A stretch of DNA of 63,551 nt from an uncultured Lachnospiraceae bacterium. Lineage in GTDB: Bacteria > Bacillota > Clostridia > Lachnospirales > Lachnospiraceae. This document shows, in pieces, positions 62,749 to 63,551 of this stretch; the first letter of the stretch is position 1, and every line of letters starts with the position of its first letter. Where the stretch lies: contig CAMOIJ010000010.1 of the NCBI GenBank assembly GCA_946615865.1, positions 1-63,551 of the forward strand. Reading direction: 5' to 3'. The notes under the pieces were generated by a model. It worked only from the letters and a program-made list of their open reading frames with translations. It searched no databases and was not told the DNA's origin. Made by a program: the position numbers and the translations under genes.

Positions 62749-62971
62749 AGTGTTTCCTTATTGAATTTGATTTATTGTAGTGTTTGTAATTCGCTTTACT
62801 AGGGTATCACAGCAAAGAGGGTTTTTCTACGACAAAAAAGATCAGTTAAAGAGGTTAAAAAACATCAAATAAACTGCACGGTCAGAAAGACTCCTTCAGA
62901 TCTCGGAAACTCATATACAAATTTTCTAGTCCAGGCGGCAGCTTTTTTTGTCGGCATACACCTTGCAAAAA
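62749..62971. other. Non-coding region upstream of the symporter gene
   Basis: AT-rich sequence between the symporter start and the palindromic repeats. I see no gene, no recognised riboswitch (in particular no glycine riboswitch pattern), and no clear promoter, although minus-strand TTGTCG and TGATAC could form a weak one. Confidence 0.4.
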
Positions 62972-63176
62972 CCCTTTACTGGCGGAAAATCCGCCAATAA
63001 AGGGCAGAGCAAACACATACCTATAGTCCTAGAGGGTACGAGATACCGTTTACAGAACCCTATATTGGCGGAAATCCCGCCAATAAAGGGTCGAGCAAAA
63101 GGGTACTGATAGTCCCTGAATGTACGAGTATTCGTTTACGGAACCCTATACTGGCGGAAAATCCGCCAATAAAGGG
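62972..63176. repeat. Three 33-nt palindromes spaced exactly 86 nt apart
   Basis: Palindromes lie at 62972-63004, 63058-63090 and 63144-63176. The first pairs CCCTTTA and TGGCGGA with TCCGCCA and TAAAGGG. The 53-base stretches between them are also partly conserved (GAGCAAA, ATAGTCC, GTACGAG, CGTTTAC), so it is an 86-bp tandem repeat with a hairpin core. It resembles REP/PU-type elements. It is not CRISPR-like in size and has only two spacers that resemble each other. Confidence 0.85.
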
Positions 63177-63188
63177 CGGCGCAAACAC

Positions 63189-63407
63189 CTAGACAAGTAT
63201 GAACTGACGGGCTTTTTCATGTAATCCGATCTGCTCATAGATCCGGAGCCAGAGGTCATACCCAGACACCGCCGTAGGCGGCTTGCCTTTGACATCCAGT
63301 CGGAAAGAATCGCTACAATGAAGTGCGCGACGGTTATACAACCTGATCTGCTCATGAGTCCATCGCCGTCGGTACAGGCCGTCCAGCGATTCTTGGAGCG
63401 ATGTCAA
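63189..63407 (-). CDS. Doubtful small ORF, possible remnant
   Basis: A 72-codon frame starting at TTG on the minus strand, with no clear ribosome site; the frame stays open a further 20 or so codons upstream. The peptide (RRRWTHEQIRLYNRRALHC, DLWLRIYEQIGLHEKARQF) contains two related Glu-Gln-Ile helices. I do not recognise a family. It may be the tail of a decayed mobile-element protein or a chance frame. Confidence 0.2.
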   Translation of the reverse strand: MTSLQESLDGLYRRRWTHEQIRLYNRRALHCSDSFRLDVKGKPPTAVSGYDLWLRIYEQIGLHEKARQFILV

Positions 63408-63504
63408 AGGTGTCGTCCGGTTGTTGAAAATCTTAGAAGAGTGTCTAAAAATCTTATATATGAATCCTAATTATGCTTAAATAAGCAAGTTAGCTTAGTC
63501 AGGA

Positions 63505-63547
63505 CCACCGGCTTAGCCGGTGGCCTGCTCAGTCCCTATAAGGGACT
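63505..63547. repeat. Two adjacent perfect hairpins at the window end
   Basis: CCACCGGC-TTA-GCCGGTGG (63505-63523) and AGTCCCT-ATA-AGGGACT (63531-63547). Such paired small-loop hairpins are seen in dispersed palindromic repeats and at ends of IS200/IS605-type elements. The window ends four bases later, so the context cannot be judged. Confidence 0.6.
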
Positions 63548-63551
63548 ATTC

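Noticed and set aside
61660-62802. A 380-codon open frame on the plus strand.
   Set aside because: Antisense shadow of the symporter gene; composition is His/Asp/Gly/Gln-rich as expected for the complement of membrane codons.
62749-62971. A glycine riboswitch or other leader RNA ahead of the sodium symporter.
   Set aside because: No conserved riboswitch core could be found on the minus strand.
62972-63176. The 86-nt repeats as a short CRISPR array.
   Set aside because: Only three repeats, intervals of 53 nt that resemble one another, and long palindromic cores typical of REP-like elements.

Overview
The window looks like a chromosomal piece of a Gram-positive Clostridia (Eubacteriales) bacterium, most likely Lachnospiraceae or a close family. 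Reasons: the gmk-holB-ricT-trmN6-rsmI gene order, an ATP-type PEP carboxykinase, a PTS enzyme I, LPxTG-like surface proteins with a class C sortase, strong AGGAG-type ribosome binding sites, and a middling base composition of roughly 50-55% GC (judged by eye). No tRNA, rRNA or CRISPR array was seen. The genus cannot be named from sequence reading alone.

Layout. 1-5.2 kb: the 3' end of ptsI, then a 3.3 kb block with four genes, all on the minus strand (PTS IIB, a nuclease-like protein, murG, a TSCPD protein). The block is flanked by two mirror-image arrays of a 63-nt repeat. All genes outside the block up to 61 kb are on the plus strand, so the block looks inverted between the arrays. 5.3-11.6 kb: housekeeping genes pyk, gmk, holB, ricT, trmN6, rsmI. 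11.8-22.8 kb: a cell-surface locus with a 2826-residue adhesin-like protein, a sortase fused to a pilin-like protein and broken by an in-frame TAA, and a second pilin-like protein with LPNTG but no membrane anchor. 22.8-25.5 kb: a HAD phosphatase, a small coiled-coil protein and pckA.

25.7-61.2 kb: one long plus-strand surface-polysaccharide cluster starting from a near-consensus promoter (TTGACA, 17 nt, TATTAT). It combines several modules. (a) Phosphocholine decoration: choline transporter, an HTH-LicC-LicA fusion, a second LicC and two LicD. (b) A likely amino-trideoxy sugar (bacillosamine or AATGal type) route: CapD/PglF-type dehydratase, DegT aminotransferase, PglD-type acetyltransferase and PglC-type initiating transferases. 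(c) UDP-L-FucNAc synthesis: CapE, CapF, CapG, with a WbuB-like glycosyltransferase. (d) Assembly: two initiating transferases, three polymerase/ligase-like membrane proteins, one flippase, three Wzz-type co-polymerases, several glycosyltransferases, a TagF-like polyol-phosphate transferase, a FemAB-like protein and an O-acyltransferase. Together they should make one or more cell-surface polymers carrying phosphocholine and FucNAc, perhaps related in logic to choline-bearing teichoic acids.

61.2-63.55 kb: a convergent NSS-family sodium symporter on the minus strand, then non-coding sequence with three 33-nt palindromes spaced exactly 86 nt apart, a doubtful ORF, and two hairpins at the very end.

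The signals I consider most worth following are the mirrored 63-nt arrays around the murG block, the nonsense-interrupted sortase-pilin fusion next to an anchorless pilin, the window-wide excess of the heptamer TATTTTG/CAAAATA, and the three co-polymerases with stepwise loss of kinase motifs. Counts given are by eye.
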